Assembly: GCA_031216445.1 (NCBI GenBank)
Contig: CM062215.1
Coordinates: 2,822,001-2,886,000 of the forward strand
Direction of reading: 5' to 3'
Length of the DNA stretch: 64,000 nt
DNA from: Lateolabrax maculatus
Taxonomy: Eukaryota > Chordata > Actinopteri > Acropomatiformes > Lateolabracidae
The translations under genes were made by a program, and so were the position numbers. Positions 12,501-24,502 of this stretch are shown piece after piece; the first letter of the stretch is position 1; the number at the start of each line of letters is the position of its first letter. The notes beneath the pieces are model-generated. The model searched no databases, was not told the DNA's origin, and saw only the letters and a program-made list of their open reading frames with translations.

Positions 12501-15500
12501 GCTGCGTGCTGTCACAGCATCACTGCCGCCTCGTCTCCACGCGTCCTTGCATCTCTCCGGGAGCTGCACGGAGACGGGACAAGAGCACACAGCCCTCCTT
12601 GTTTCAGCCTCGCCACGTTACGGCACGCCTCAGGGGACAAACAGAGCCACGTCGTGCCCCGCGCCCGTCACCTCGCGACGTCTGGAAAGTCGCCTAGCCC
12701 TGCCAGGCGGATGGCAAAGCCGTGCCAGGCCATGTCTTGCACCAGCTGGGGGCTACCGGACGATTCGGTTTATTGTGCGCCGTCAAAAAGTGTTTTTCTC
12801 TCTACAGACCACAGACCCTCTGCGTCTTATTCCTCCTCGCCGTGTCTAATCATAGCCTCGCGGTCTGCTTTATCCAGACTGCATCTGTGATACCCGTGAA
12901 ATGTTCGGCCTAGTTCTGCCTCAGCGACACATTGCTGCTCTTGCAGTAACTCGTCATCTTAAAGGGTGAATTCACCCTTAAAGACTTTGTTAAAAAAGGC
13001 TGAACATTTTCAAGCCTGTTTCGCTGCTCGTAGAAGCGCTTCTTCCGACTCTCGCGGATATCTGTCCGAGCACATGATGTAATGAGACGTGTCTGACACA
13101 GCGGGCAACTTTTCAGACACAACATTAATTGTGTATGTGTTCTATTTTATTCAAGAGGCACCATTTTGCACTGATGTTCAACAATCATACAGGGAGATAT
13201 CATCAGAAGAAAAGCAGAAATAACAGTTACTACACCCACAATAGCCTCACTAGACCGGAATGCCGTGCATCCCGCTTTTGTTTTGCCATCTCTCTTGCTC
13301 TCTCCGCCTACACATGTCACCCATAGATGGATTAAAACACTTTCAGTCTCTTTATATGCCCAAACGCCCACCTTGGATGGAGAGCAACAAGTTGAGCTCG
13401 TTCTCTGAGCGCTGTCAAAAGGCATTCTGGGAGACGGTGGAAGTCACTAAGTAGATGAGGCAGGTGGAAGCAAACAGGGTTCACTGAGAGTGTAAATAAC
13501 CCCTGGAAATGCAAAGAGCATCACAGATTGATGAGATCTGAAACAGTGCGCAAGGGCGGATTCTCCTCTTTGATTTCCAAAATGTTAACGCTAACGTAAC
13601 ACGCAACCTCAGGCGCCCGTGATCTCGAGTCAACAAGGCAAAAGCGTCTCTCTTTCCAAACGTATGACTGAGAGCAACAGCTTTGTGTCTGGGCAGTGAC
13701 ATAACCCTGAGATTCAGATTGCTTGAAAAACGTACGGCGTTCCTGGCCATAATCGTCAAGAATCAATCAGAGCGTGGCGAGCGCTGACGTGGCCCAGTTG
13801 TTGTTGTTTTATTGAGCTTTTCTCCCCCTCTGTATCCCGGGGAAGGCTTTTTGCTGAGCATGCATGTTCTTTTTCAGCAGCGCCATGCGTCACATTCACA
13901 CAGCGGGACCCCACCTGGGAGCTGCCCTGCACAACAACAGCCTGCTGCTGTCGGGAATCGAACAAGCGCTCGGATGAATATCTGATAACATTTTGGCAGT
14001 CAAGAGCCTCTATATTTTAGCAATAATGAAAGATGAACTTGTTTTGTTTTCCCTAACTGGATAAAGAAAACTGACCTATGGGAGAATTACTGTGGTGGTG
14101 TTGTTTATTGGGCACCCATAACAAGCTCATGCTGTGCAGCCAAGCATTGTTTAAACCCCCAGAGACAGTTGTAGTCAAGCAACTGAAACTTCCAAACATA
14201 TTTCATCTACCTGAATTGAATTATAGAGAAACGTGTATAACATTAAGAAGAAGATGTCTAAAATATTTACACGGGGGTAGTGTGCAAGACTTGGGTAGGA
14301 ACAGTAACTTCCTGGACTCTCAGTTGGTCACCTCAGAGTCGAATAAGCGTATTTCCCAAAATGTCAAACGTTTACTTGATGGGTGCTTTAGCCCAACTAG
14401 GAAAAAAGATTTCTATTTTACTGTTATTTAAAGTGGCAGTGAAGCGACTTCAGCGGTTAAGTGAGAAGCTAGAAGTTTTTGCTCTTAAAATCATAGCTGG
14501 ACAAAACTACGAGGCAAGTATGCTGATGTGCAGTTGGAGGTCGAGTTCAATGTCAACCCAAACAAGCACAAAATGTTATAACACAGTACCTCTGCATGGT
14601 AAAAAGTCATGTTGTGACAGCTCGGTAAAGTGTCCAGATCTGATATCAGGGGCATAATTCGGTCTTGATTTCACAGAACGATGCAAAAAGCAGCTACAGT
14701 CGTCTCATCTTTCATGTTGGAGCACCTTGGCTGCAAGCTGTTGTCTCAACATCTAATCAATCTCACAATGTTTGCTGAAGAGGTGACAAAATTAAACTGT
14801 TTTAGGTTTCCAAGTTGCCACATCTCCTGCTCTGGTATTTCCCTGCTCACGTCTCTCACTCTCCTACTTTTAATGGGCTAAATGAGAGCAAAGTGGAAAA
14901 GCATCAGGCCCTGAACACAATGGAAGGCAATAACCGATGTGCTCCATTTAGCACGTCTAATTTGACATTTCTGTGGAGGAACTGCAGGCGGTAGATTTGG
15001 CGCTTCAGCAGCGCCGCCGCCTGCATTTCAACACAGAGGAAGGTAAAGCAACTTGATTATGTTTTCATGGTCGCAGCCTGTTCAACAGTCTGAGACAAGC
15101 TACGAAATAAAATGTTTGCTTCCAAGTTTAAAATCGCTGTCATGCTGCATGTTTTAAAGTGTTTTTTTTCTACTTTGTTAGCTGTTAATCATCCATTTAT
15201 TGCCAAACCCTGTGATTAGACAAATCGAGAAATCAGCCCTTTTTTATGGAGCAGAGACATTATGGCTGCCTGGCTCAAAGAAGTCCTAATAACTGAAGGA
15301 CAAACCACGATATTTGCCACTGATTCCCAAAACAACCCATATGAACGTTAAGAAATGTTTCATATTAGTGTTTTAAGTGACTGAAACTACAAAGACTGTG
15401 GTTATGGTTAAAATAAATCCATGTTGACTGTTGCCTGCAGCCTCTGGTGACAAAGACAGAAGATTAATTTGTTACGTGAATGCGTAATTTTCTGGGGGGA

Positions 15501-18500
15501 GCATTTTTGCCTTCATTTGATAGCTAATTAGAGACAGACAGCAGTCATAGATAAAGACGGGTACGACATGCATGAAAAAGGTCCCCGGTTGAAATCGAAC
15601 CAGGGAAATTGCAGTTATTATGCATAGCATGTGAAGGCGTACTTTCTTTTCTGTTTACTCTGCGTCAAGATGGAGGACAAAATGATCACCACCATACAAA
15701 CTTTCCTCATTTTGTAAAAATCCTTCCTCTCAGGATTATAAATTGCTTGAAGGTGCGACTGACTGCTCTCACATGACAGGCAGGTGGATTAACGACACTA
15801 CGGAGGTGAAAGGCCTGGGACTATTACAGCCGAAGCCTTTTGGATGAGACTCCAAACGTCCAGTTGCCCTTGACTTAACCCTTCTGGACTTGGATCTACT
15901 ATATATAACGCCAGCCTTATTGGATCATATTCAGACGTCTCACAGGTACCTGAAGTAATATGCCCACAACTACCCCCGTCGACAAGTTCTGCAGCACAGT
16001 AACAACGTCCACCTTTGCCTCTGAGGTCAAAAAGTTGCTTGTCAGGAAAACGGAAGCACAGGTCATTTTAAACCGACTGAAGTCTGTCATTCTCCTGGTG
16101 AGGACATGTTTTTTTCTGGGACATTTTTGGTCGACTGTGAAGAAAAATGTGTCCTTTCAGCTGCTTTTTATGGAAAATGTGCAGATCCAACATTGATTTT
16201 TTTGTGTCAATACCCCAGTCAAACTTTGTCTGTGGAGTTTTCTATTGTTACTGCAAACTAGATGCAGGGATTTCTAAGCAGTAATGACTGTTGGTTCAAA
16301 CGTATTGACCTCAAACTGATTCAGCGTCCACTTAAATTATTCTTCTGCCTCTGTATGAATGCTAACTATGGATTATAGCACAAAGGCTTTTGTTGCAAAC
16401 TCACAGACAGCTCCTGTAGAAATAACACAACACATATATACGACACATGCATCTGCTTTACTGCAGTACAACACGTGTGCAGGAAAATGATGCAGCAGTC
16501 GTGGACTCGCATGTGTGAAATGAGTGAGTTTCCGGCAGCAAGCAGAGCGTTTTGAGGCATTAAGTATGATCGAAAGGTGACAAAGCAGCTTCTGCTGTGT
16601 TCAACGAAAACCAAAGCCACACGAAGGCAGCCAGACAGCCTTTTCCTTTACTTCACATCAACTGAGACTTAAGAGCAATCTGGGGCCCACATTTTTGTCT
16701 GTTAGCTCCAAGGAAAATTGCAGATTAAAAGTAAGAGCAGATTCTCTTTTTCTTGGACATCATAAGCCTTTAAATAGCAGTGTGCCTAATTCAGAGTCAC
16801 ACACCCAGGGACTAAGTTGAGAACATGGCCCCTGTCCAGGCATAATTAAGAGCAGGAGAACAGACAGACTCCCATGTTGACGGGATAGAAAGAAGCATAA
16901 AAATAACAGCGGGGGACGGAGACAGACGGAGAGACGGAGGCTGCGTTCACGCCGCAGCTGCCAAGTGTCTCTGTTGTGATTTTCCCCATTAATATGTAAC
17001 ACAGATCTGATGTTTTTCAATGAGTGTCAATAGCAAAAAGTTAGAGGCAGAAAAACAGATGTCAACAACTCCGGCTGTCGGTTCACAGCAACATTCACCG
17101 CTCAAAATATCTCAGTGAGACATTAATTACGTTTTACATCATTTAACCAGAGACAACTGTCAAAAATGTTGACACATTGGCATTGAGCAGCGGCAGCGAC
17201 GACATGGCAAAAAATGGGGATAAAAAGTGAAATACTGTAGTTGATGATGTGGGGAGATGCTTCAGTTCAGCCAGAAGCAGAATACAAACTGTAAAGGACA
17301 TGTGTTGTCTTTCTTCTTAGTTAAATAATTACAAATTACACACAATATTTTATCAAACACTGAACACCTAACAAATGTGTGAATAAGCCTGTCGAAAAAC
17401 GAGTTCCTCAGTGGCGTTTCTTTCTGCCTTTTTTCCAGGTTACAGAATTATGGAAGTCCTCAGATATTATTAATGAGAGTTTTAATAGAATTCTGGGTGC
17501 AAATTCAGGAGGCTCAGCATGGAGACCCATTACATTTCAGTCTCATCGGGAGATAATCCTCAGGATTTGCTCTGTAGATTTGGGTGAATCATCATCCATC
17601 CCGTGAGGGACAGAAGGGCAGGGCCAGAGGGCGGGGCCCCCATCCGAGTCAGAAGGTGACGGGTAGTCGGCTTTTTTAGTATCATGGATGGATTACTGAA
17701 CAGGCCTACAGTCCCAAGGCCACTGGACCACAGCCTCTGTATGACTGTTAACATTTGTTGTTGGAAAAGTCGAGCGAGTGACCTCAAAGAGACGAGAAAC
17801 AAGCACAATAAAAAGAAAAGCTGACCGACCGCAGATGCAAAACAACAAAAACATGCAAAATGACCACAAACAGAGACAAAAAGAGACACGAAACAACTAC
17901 GAAGAGATGCAGAGTGACCACTAAGAAGAGCAAAATGACTGTTAAGAGACACAGAGAAGCAAAATGACCACAAAGAGACAGAAACCAACACGAAAGGACC
18001 ACAAAGAGACACAAACCGACGCGAAACGACCACAAAGAGACGCAAAATGACTACAAAGGCGACCACATGTGTGTCTATTTCAGTCTGAGGGTCTTGCTCT
18101 TATTTAGGAGAGGTGGGGGGGCCTTTTACATGTCTGTGTTCAGGGGCCCATTGTGTCATAACCTGTCCATCGCTTTAGGCTATCTGTACACAATCAGCAG
18201 CTATTTATTAATATTACTTCATAGTAGAATATGTTAAGTTGTTATAAATAATGGTAATTAGACGAGTGTTTGCGTGCAATAAGGTTCCTAGACAATTTGA
18301 GTGCAATGCAAACAGGGTTCATGGGTTACATCGTGGGGTAGATAAGATCATTCATCCAAAGAAGAAGATACATGAGCTCCAGACAAAAAGATACGAGTGG
18401 GAACGCAGCAACAACACTAGTACATCACAAGCGAATGAAGAGGTGAGTAAATGACCACGAGGCGATAAAATAAGGCGCACACAGCAACAAGGGTGTGACT

Positions 18501-18653
18501 GCAGCATCTACTGCCTCCTACCTGCTCTTTGACAGAAGCCAGGAGGTTGTTGGTGGTGGTGGTGCCGCTGGTGTTCGGCGGGAGGCCGTGACCGCCGCTC
18601 GGCCCCTCTCTGACCGCCATGGGCCCCTCCCCCTCTGCGTCCCCCTCCTCCAT
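3516..18653 (-). CDS. pkp4: Plakophilin-4 (p0071), N-terminal part, six coding exons; 3' part off the left edge
   Basis: Armadillo-family junction and cytoskeletal protein of the p120-catenin group. Coding exons in transcript order: 18653-18522, 9215-9103, 7748-7714, 7115-6999, 5311-5157, 3987-3516. Their codon phases agree at every junction, giving about 341 residues. The ATG at 18653-18651 makes a 44-residue first coding exon ending LLASVKEQ, which matches the length and end of the human first coding exon. Other landmarks shared with human PKP4 are the coiled-coil stretch ELQFERLTRELEEERQIVAS, SEKSFAWRS, ASLHDSEG, SYSDSGYQ, RRMASLPSRSQSP, RSGMTAVPQH and PRPDSL. This part is the coiled coil plus the long disordered head. 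The armadillo repeats and C-terminus should lie left of position 1. The last visible exon ends in phase 1 after DSLIG, as in the human gene. ARVCF and delta-catenin are relatives, but these motifs fit PKP4 best. Confidence 0.9.
3988..6998. other. pkp4 introns around the exon at 5157-5311
   Basis: Two introns, 3988-5156 and 5312-6998. They hold no further coding sequence that I can recognise. The second contains the 23-bp perfect fold-back at 5934-5998 and a coding-like fragment at about 6040-6100 that recurs inverted near 13.9 kb. Confidence 0.5.
5934..5998. repeat. Perfect 23-bp inverted repeat (fold-back) with 19-nt loop
   Basis: Left arm 5934-5956 (begins CTTCGCTCTATCGG) and right arm 5976-5998 are exact reverse complements, with the 19-nt loop at 5957-5975. 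The arms are GC-rich in an AT-rich intron of pkp4. No target-site duplication flanks the structure. Confidence 0.85.
7714..7748 (-). CDS. pkp4: pkp4 35-nt micro-exon
   Basis: A very short exon encoding SSEKSFAWRSA, the counterpart of human STEKSFPWRST. It is required by phase: the preceding exon ends with two leftover bases and the next needs one, and this 35-nt piece supplies exactly 1+33+1. The acceptor is TGCTGAAG and the donor is GCAG/GTATGA. Skipping it would shift the frame. Confidence 0.8.
7749..9102. other. pkp4 intron
   Basis: AT-rich intron between the micro-exon and the coiled-coil exon. The purine-rich strand just right of the micro-exon becomes its polypyrimidine tract on the minus strand. 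Nothing else is recognisable. Confidence 0.5.
9650..9905 (+). repeat. Interspersed teleost repeat, family A
   Basis: Shares GGCTGCAACTAACCATTATT, the GAAGCTGGAACCAG block and the GATTAATCAGTTAATCAAG end with the other family A copies. It lies in the large pkp4 intron. Confidence 0.65.
10840..10945 (+). repeat. Interspersed teleost repeat, family B (partial)
   Basis: Contains ATGTAAAAATACTCCATTAC and AAGTTAAAGTCGTGCATTCA, matching blocks in the fuller copy at 42305-42715. Confidence 0.6.
15535..15625 (-). repeat. Possible tRNA-derived SINE remnant
   Basis: Read on the minus strand there is a B-box-like GGTTCGATTTCAACC followed by GGGACCTTTTTCATGCATG. This arrangement is typical of the tRNA-related end of fish SINEs. 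No intact cloverleaf can be drawn, so it is not a tRNA gene. Confidence 0.35.
17780..18070 (+). repeat. Degenerate tandem repeat, unit about 19-20 bp
   Basis: Repeated variants of a unit like GACCACAAAGAGACACAAA fill this stretch of a pkp4 intron. Stop-poor composition creates a 168-residue Phe/Val/Ser-rich open frame on the minus strand, which is an artefact. Such arrays are common in fish introns. Confidence 0.75.
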
Positions 18654-18713
18654 CTCCTCCACCTCCCCGCTATAGTCCAGAGCCGGCTGACTGCTGAGGC
18701 GCCCTCTCTGACC
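18522..18713 (-). CDS. pkp4: pkp4 first coding exon with part of the 5' UTR
   Basis: The exon begins after a CCTTCTGCAG acceptor (exon base 18713). It reads 60 nt of leader, then codes from the ATG at 18653-18651 to the donor CAG/GTAGGA at 18522/18521. The 44 codons are rich in Glu, Gly and Thr (TTTTNNLLASVKEQ at the end). The reading frame stays open upstream of the ATG, but the acceptor and the human length both favour this start. A second in-frame ATG at 18620-18618 is a possible weaker start. Confidence 0.8.
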
Positions 18714-19379
18714 CTGCAGAAGGACTACAAGCCGGTCAGGATGTGGACAAGGAGGAGACACGGTAAACAGAAAATCACTGTCACACCCCCGGGGGCCTCT
18801 GAGTGTGTCAAAGTGGGAGTTTACAGGGACCATATTGTGTTTTACCTACTACAATAATCCTGCAGGGATTCACTTTGACCTCAACCTCTATTCTGTTTTT
18901 AAACCTCTCTAATATCCCTGCAGGGACTCCTACTGAATTTATGGTGACCTTAGAATATCACTATTATATTCCTTCAATGGGGACTTACAGTGCAATTGTG
19001 GCTCTTGATGCACCTATAGTATCAATTTCTATAGGGATTCATAATAAGGCTCAATAATAACATAGTGCTTTCCCTTATATTTAATCTCCAATAGTATTAT
19101 GAAGCTATCCAGTGGGGATTTACCCTTCACTGATGCATGCTATTGCATATTTTCCCATAAATACAATAGTTTTACCTTAAAGGTTATGCATTGCATGTGC
19201 AGGTGTGCAGACAGGCTGCACAGAAGGCATTTAACAGCATGTCGCCTTCATTTTATGCTTTTTTTTTTTTTTTTTTATCTTTTCTGAGCTGGCGAGGAGC
19301 CTCCATCATACGCTACAGGCAGCCTGTCCGTCAAACGTGCACATCAATCACTCAGCCACCATCTGGCAGCCAAGGACGA

Positions 19380-19960
19380 GGTCACACCGACTCACCCACC
19401 GGACCGGAGGACCGGAGGACCGGGGGAGCGCGGCTGCACGCAGCCGGAGCCCGAGCCTCCCTCCCCGGCTCACATAAAGCCCGAGCGGCTGCAGCTGTCG
19501 GAGCGACTCACCGGCCAGATGTTGCCGTCAGAAGCAGGCCACAGCTGGCTCGATCCGTCCTGTTACGCATCCATCCTCCTCCTGCAGGCGGCCGTGACAG
19601 CCACTACATTCCCCACGCGACAAACAAACAAAACAAATAACAAGCAGCCCCGTGCGCGTCCCCACGCTCCTCGTGCAGTGTTTTTCACCCGGTGTGGGGT
19701 CTCAATGCACCCATCTACCCCCCCCCCTGCGTCCGCGCGGCACCCAGCCTCCCACCAACCCGCCCAGCCACTATTACCGATCAGCGGCGTGACGTCACCA
19801 TGCGGCTATGGATTATTTTCCGATACCGGGATCGATCAGGGGCGGATGCACCGGCGCACGAGGAGCTCTTGCGGTCGCAGGAGCGGTTTTTCTGTGAGGT
19901 GCAGCGCGGCAGCTCCGTGCAAACTGCGCCGCTGGAGAGGAGGGACGCAGCCTGCAGCGG
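19380..19960 (-). promoter_or_regulatory. pkp4: CpG-rich promoter and likely 5' UTR exon of pkp4
   Basis: A GC- and CpG-rich block stands out in an otherwise AT-rich region just upstream of the first coding exon. On the minus strand it holds a good donor, GGCCG/GTGAGTCGC, with the exon ending at 19512. This fits a non-coding first exon spliced to 18713. A palindromic CRE octamer TGACGTCA lies at 19790-19797 and would sit near or upstream of the transcription start. The plus-strand open frames here have no recognisable product and are composition artefacts. The start site itself is not visible. Confidence 0.6.
19790..19797. promoter_or_regulatory. Palindromic CRE site (TGACGTCA)
   Basis: A perfect 8-bp CREB/ATF consensus inside the CpG-rich pkp4 promoter. 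The sequence is plain to see; use in vivo is inferred from its position. Confidence 0.5.
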
Positions 19961-19964
19961 CCAG

Positions 19965-20067
19965 TGCGTGTGTGCATGTGTGTGTGAGATGTGTGTGTGT
20001 GAGATATATATGTGTGTGTGCATGTGTGTGTGAGATATATGTATATGTGTGTGTGTGTGTGTGTGTT
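19965..20067 (+). repeat. (TG)n microsatellite with interruptions
   Basis: Runs of TG broken by ATATA and CATG steps, just upstream of the pkp4 CpG-rich promoter. Confidence 0.9.
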
Positions 20068-20499
20068 TTCTCCTCCCTCGCTATAGTCCTGACGGGTCCT
20101 TATGGGATTCCCAAAGGATAATTTAATAGTAAAAGTTTATGAACTAGGCCTAGTTCAGTATGATTTATGGAAGCCTATTTTGGCCAAGATTGTTTTTTTT
20201 AATTTAAATATATATTTTAAAAATATAAAGTCCAAATTATGAAATCGCAAATTAACATGTTTTTACTTTTTAAATTTGTTTTTAAAGTTTTTATATTTTG
20301 CATCTTCCCTCTTTTTTTGATTGATTTTATATCTGTTCTTTTTGTTTTGTAAAGAACTTGAGCTGCATTCTGTGTATAAAAGGTGCATAAACAAAGTTTA
20401 TTATTATATAAATGTGTTTTTTGATAATAATCCTCATTATAGTCTACGGAGGCAAAAAGTGATGATCACATACTAGGTTTTTAATTAGTCCAAATGTGT

Positions 20500-20770
20500 G
20501 GCTCTCACAGGACAGCGATGCTACAAACATATGATCTTATAGACGATGATGCATTGCTGCAGATTAAACTACCCAACAGGATATAAAGGAGTTAAAATGA
20601 GCTCAACCTTAAACATCTACAGCAGTAAAATGCAACAGACATATGAATGCAGCAGGAATATTAATCCAGAAATATCAGATATAATAAATCACTGACATGG
20701 GAGGATTTTAATACATGAGTACTTTTACTTTTGATACTTTAAGTAAATGTAGCTGATAATACTCTCATAC
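20500..20770 (-). repeat. Interspersed teleost repeat, family B (inverted copy)
   Basis: Reads GAGTACTTTTACTTTTGATA with TTTAAGTAAATGTAGCTG. This is the reverse complement of the AAGTAAAAGTACT-type blocks of family B. Confidence 0.55.
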
Positions 20771-23700
20771 AGACCTTTGGCTGCTGATGGATTAAAGGAG
20801 GTTTACCCAAATTAAAACAATGTCCTGTTTACTCAGGCTTAGGCACAAACTGTTTTCAGAAAGACTATTTCTTTGGTAGAGTCGTTCAAATGAAATACTA
20901 TTGACAAGTGTCCTCTTTGGATTATCCAGAGTAGATTGATTTCTTTGTTATTTTTAAACACTGAGTTCCAAAAACTGAATTAAAATTGCTCGCCTTGTAT
21001 TAAGGTGGAGATCTGAATTGAAATTTGAGAAAGATATCCCAAAATCTGGACAAAGAAACACCCCAAAACTATTTGCAACTTGGGTGATCTGGCCCTTTAA
21101 GGGAATACTACAACTGCTGTAACTCTCATGTATAGTTAACACATCTTTCTGCTAAGTTTTAAATGTCTCGGAAGCTCTAATCACATTTGTTTTTAACATT
21201 AGCCTCTGAATTTAGAGCAGGAAAGTGGAGGAAGTACTTTAAAAAAGTATTTCTACGTCAATTAATTGGGGCAAGTTTAGTTTCCTTCCCACTATTGTTA
21301 TGTTTGGTTCAAGAAGAATAACAGTACACAGGTACATGCACATGCCCATTTATTTAAATGATAATTGAGAGTCTGTGTGCAGTCATCAAGATAAGTGGGG
21401 TCTTACATTGAGTTGTGTCAGGTGAATTTATCCTCACTACAAACACTTCAAGGGATTTTCTGTTTAAAAGCTGCCTTCTTCAATCTCCTCTGGTATATTT
21501 GCATTCAAAAATGAACTAATACCACTTGCAGATAAAAAAGCAAAAAGGAGAGAGAGGACATACAAGAAACACGACTTCAGGGAGGACTTCGCAAAGTTAA
21601 GCCACTAAAGGTTCCCGCTATTGGTTTGTAAACTGATATGCCACCAACTCACAGGGACAAGAGGAAATACTGTAAATACTGTACCTGTATATTTTACAGC
21701 TCATACAAATAAACCCGTTCCTCAACGCAAATAATATCAAAAGATGATACATTCGCCATTCCTTGTACCGCAAAAGAAAATCCAGTTTCACTAAACACAG
21801 TAAAGCATCTAGTTTTTGAACATTTGACACCTTTTAATACCACACACAGATAAATTATGCATCAGTGCTTAAATATATTGTGTTGGAAAGCGTGAGAAAT
21901 CTAAACCGGATATTTGTGTTGAACATGACACATTTTCTGTGAGAGTTTGAAGGTAATTTTCTTCTGAAATGAGAGTCTGGTACTGCAGCATCATTTGGAG
22001 ACGCAGGTGATGAATGTGTTGGATTTATTGGGACAAACTCGGAGCTTTAATCTTGCTGTGATACCCAAATAAATCATCTCGATCCTTTTCATTTTAAGAG
22101 CATTTTCTTCGCCCGACAAATGTTCCTGAAGGATTAGGATTTTACTGTCACCGTCAGGTTCACAGTTACGGCTAAACAATTATAACCGTTAAATGACTCA
22201 AGGCTGAACTGTCCATCAAACGTCACAGAAATCCATTACTCTTTTTTTTTGAAATCCTGACAGTTAAACTAATTCACAAGCGATCAGAGGAGGAAGAGAT
22301 GGGATTTACCAGTCTGACCAGTGTCATTGTTTCCTTCTTAGTACAGATGTTCCACATGGAAGACTCCTGCGCTTGATTTAAGAATTTGCAGGGTTCAACA
22401 AGTTAAATTTAAGACTTTTTACGACCTTATTAATACAATAATTGCAATTCACTACCTGCTTCATGATCGTACTGGATCAAGTGTGAACGTATGATGGAAA
22501 ACCAGCAAATGATATGGACTAGAAATCATGATATCACATTTTTCAGTACTTCTCAGCAGTATTTAACTATAATTCTTAATGATATAGTTAAATAATTAAT
22601 GCGACCTGGACCTGTTAACATTACTGTCTACAGAAGGCAAGCAAAAATATTTTAAGACTTTTGTGAATTAAATGTAAGACTTTCTAATACCTATTAAGGC
22701 CTTTTTTTTTTTTTTAGGAAACTGAATTCAAGGTTTTTAAGCACTTTTCAAGACCTGCAGATGTCCTGTGCAGAGGTTTTCAAGTGGCAACAGTAAAGAC
22801 GGACTGATTGTACAATATATTCGTCATGATGACGATACATCTGAAGTTTAATCCAGAACATGCTAACTTTAGCCAATAATTTGAATTTGATTTGAATATT
22901 TAATGGTAATCTTAGGCCTGTTTTTCTATTGTTTTTTTTTTATTATCGGGCGCGCAAACACCACAAACCTGGCTTTCATTATATTTGCAATGACTTTACA
23001 TGCATTTTTATTGTCACTTTCTTACTATTTCATCTCTAAATCCAGCAAATGCTTCTCCACCACTTTCAAGAAATAAGTTGCCAAGTTTTTCACTGGAAAA
23101 ATGTTGCCGCAGTAACAATTTCTCTCATCTGAAGAGAACAAACGCCCATCGGACGGATAAACATGTCATGAGATGGAGGGTTTGGTGTGACCAGGCTGTG
23201 CACTAACACTAAGGTCTCCTACTGATGTCTACAAAGTCAAAACACTGCGTGAGCAGGGAAAAACTGCTTGGTTGGCATGTTCAGAACTCACTTTTTAAAA
23301 CTCGTCTGCCTTAATCTTCACAGGGAATTACACTGGACTCGACTTTCAGCTTGTTGGTCTGCTGGAGAAGGCCATTTTCAGCAAATTCTCCAGCTTTATC
23401 TGTTGTTGCATGAGATTCGGGTTATTAAGATGAATGAGAATGCAATAAAATAACACTGAAGGGGTTTTAACATGCAGAATAGACCCAATTAGTTCTTTCA
23501 TCAGCAAGCTTCTGAAATATTTGGATCAAACACTTGGCATTTTACTGATTCACTGATGAGCTTCCTAATTAATAGAGAGTGATGTGAAAATTGAACTTAT
23601 TTACTATATTTTTTAATTGGGCATTTTCTTCTAATTATTGGACTAAAAGCCTTCGTAGAAATGCAGCTTGCACAGGAAAAAGACGCATTTTTCTCGATTT

Positions 23701-24030
23701 TAGAGACTCAAAGCCAACAGAATTGTTTGGGGAAAAGTAGAGAAGAACAACCTTTTGCAGAGCACCAACTTAAAAATCATTTTTGGCCCCTTTTTAACCA
23801 GACAAACCACGGCGGCTGTGGCCATCAGTACACACTTTGGCATGTGGTCGCAGCTGCAGGGTTGCTGTCTAAACGAATGATCGTACCGTCCCCCGCAGTC
23901 GAAAACAAACAAAACTCTACCATCCCTTCAGACAGCAGGAGCCCTTAATCAAAACAAATATTTCACGTCACTGGAATCACATTTCATTAGCACAAACACT
24001 TTTAAAACTCACTAACTCGATCTTCATACA
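20770..24030. other. Intergenic region between pkp4 and the C7orf57 homologue
   Basis: AT-rich with several homopolymer runs. Open frames on both strands are short, lack recognisable domains and do not chain by splice signals. I see no gene. Confidence 0.5.
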
Positions 24031-24032
24031 AC

Positions 24033-24220
24033 CAGGGAGGGAAACTAACACCAGCCAGCAGCCAAATTTAGGTGAAATTAAGCTTTGGCTGGTAGGACTG
24101 TCTCCAGTACCTGCATTTGATGCCTCATTTTGGGTTCAAAATCAAACCGGCTGGTGAAATTAGTTGTGATTTTTCACTCAACCAGCCACCGTGGGCCCAA
24201 AATGTTAGTTTCCTGCCCTG
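24033..24220. mobile_element. MITE-like element, hAT-style termini (188 bp)
   Basis: The left end CAGGGAGGGAAACTAACA and the reverse complement of the right end CAGGGCAGGAAACTAACA agree at 16 of 18 positions, giving terminal inverted repeats. The body has further inverted matches around CCAGCCA. Termini starting CAGGG suggest a hAT-derived non-autonomous element. The 8-bp flanks (CATACAAC and AGCACAAT) match at only four positions, so any target duplication has decayed. Confidence 0.6.
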
Positions 24221-24502
24221 AGCACAATTCGTCTTTCAAATCGAGAAAAACGGAAATAAAAAAAAAAAACACAGCGAGCACACGTCTACTCAACAAAATC
24301 CATGTGAATCATTTTCACAAATTGAAGCAAATAAATAGAGAGGACAGTACCTTTGCATAAACATACAAAACCTAACAGTCAGTGGATGTACAATAAATGT
24401 GAGTGAATCCGAGAGGGGCGGAGTGGCGTGTTCGTGGGTTTGTGAAACCATGAACCAGTGTTAGGACGACCCCCTTTCCCTTGAGACGAGAACCTGCGCG
24501 CA

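Larger units (their letters stand above)
9216..18521. other. Large pkp4 intron (9.3 kb)
   Basis: The longest intron in the window. It holds interspersed repeats at about 9650-9905 and 10840-10945, a CpG-rich patch at about 12470-12860, a probable tRNA-derived SINE remnant near 15540-15625, and a degenerate purine-rich tandem repeat at 17780-18070. No coding exon is recognised on either strand. Confidence 0.5.

Noticed and set aside
12406..12849. 147-residue plus-strand open frame
   Set aside because: Three frames are open over the same GC-rich patch and none resembles a protein family, so stop depletion by base composition explains it.
12962..12979. 18-nt palindrome centred on GAATTC
   Set aside because: The perfect part is short and mismatched beyond 9 bp per arm; such palindromes are expected by chance in 64 kb.
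15580..15620. tRNA-like B box
   Set aside because: No acceptor stem, D arm or anticodon arm can be paired around it, so it is kept only as a SINE remnant.
17560..18066. 168-residue minus-strand hydrophobic open frame
   Set aside because: It is created by a degenerate tandem repeat read in a stop-free frame, not by a membrane protein gene.
19519..20121. 200-residue plus-strand open frame
   Set aside because: It covers the CpG-rich pkp4 promoter and the (TG)n tract, has no domain and ends in Cys-Val repeats from the microsatellite.
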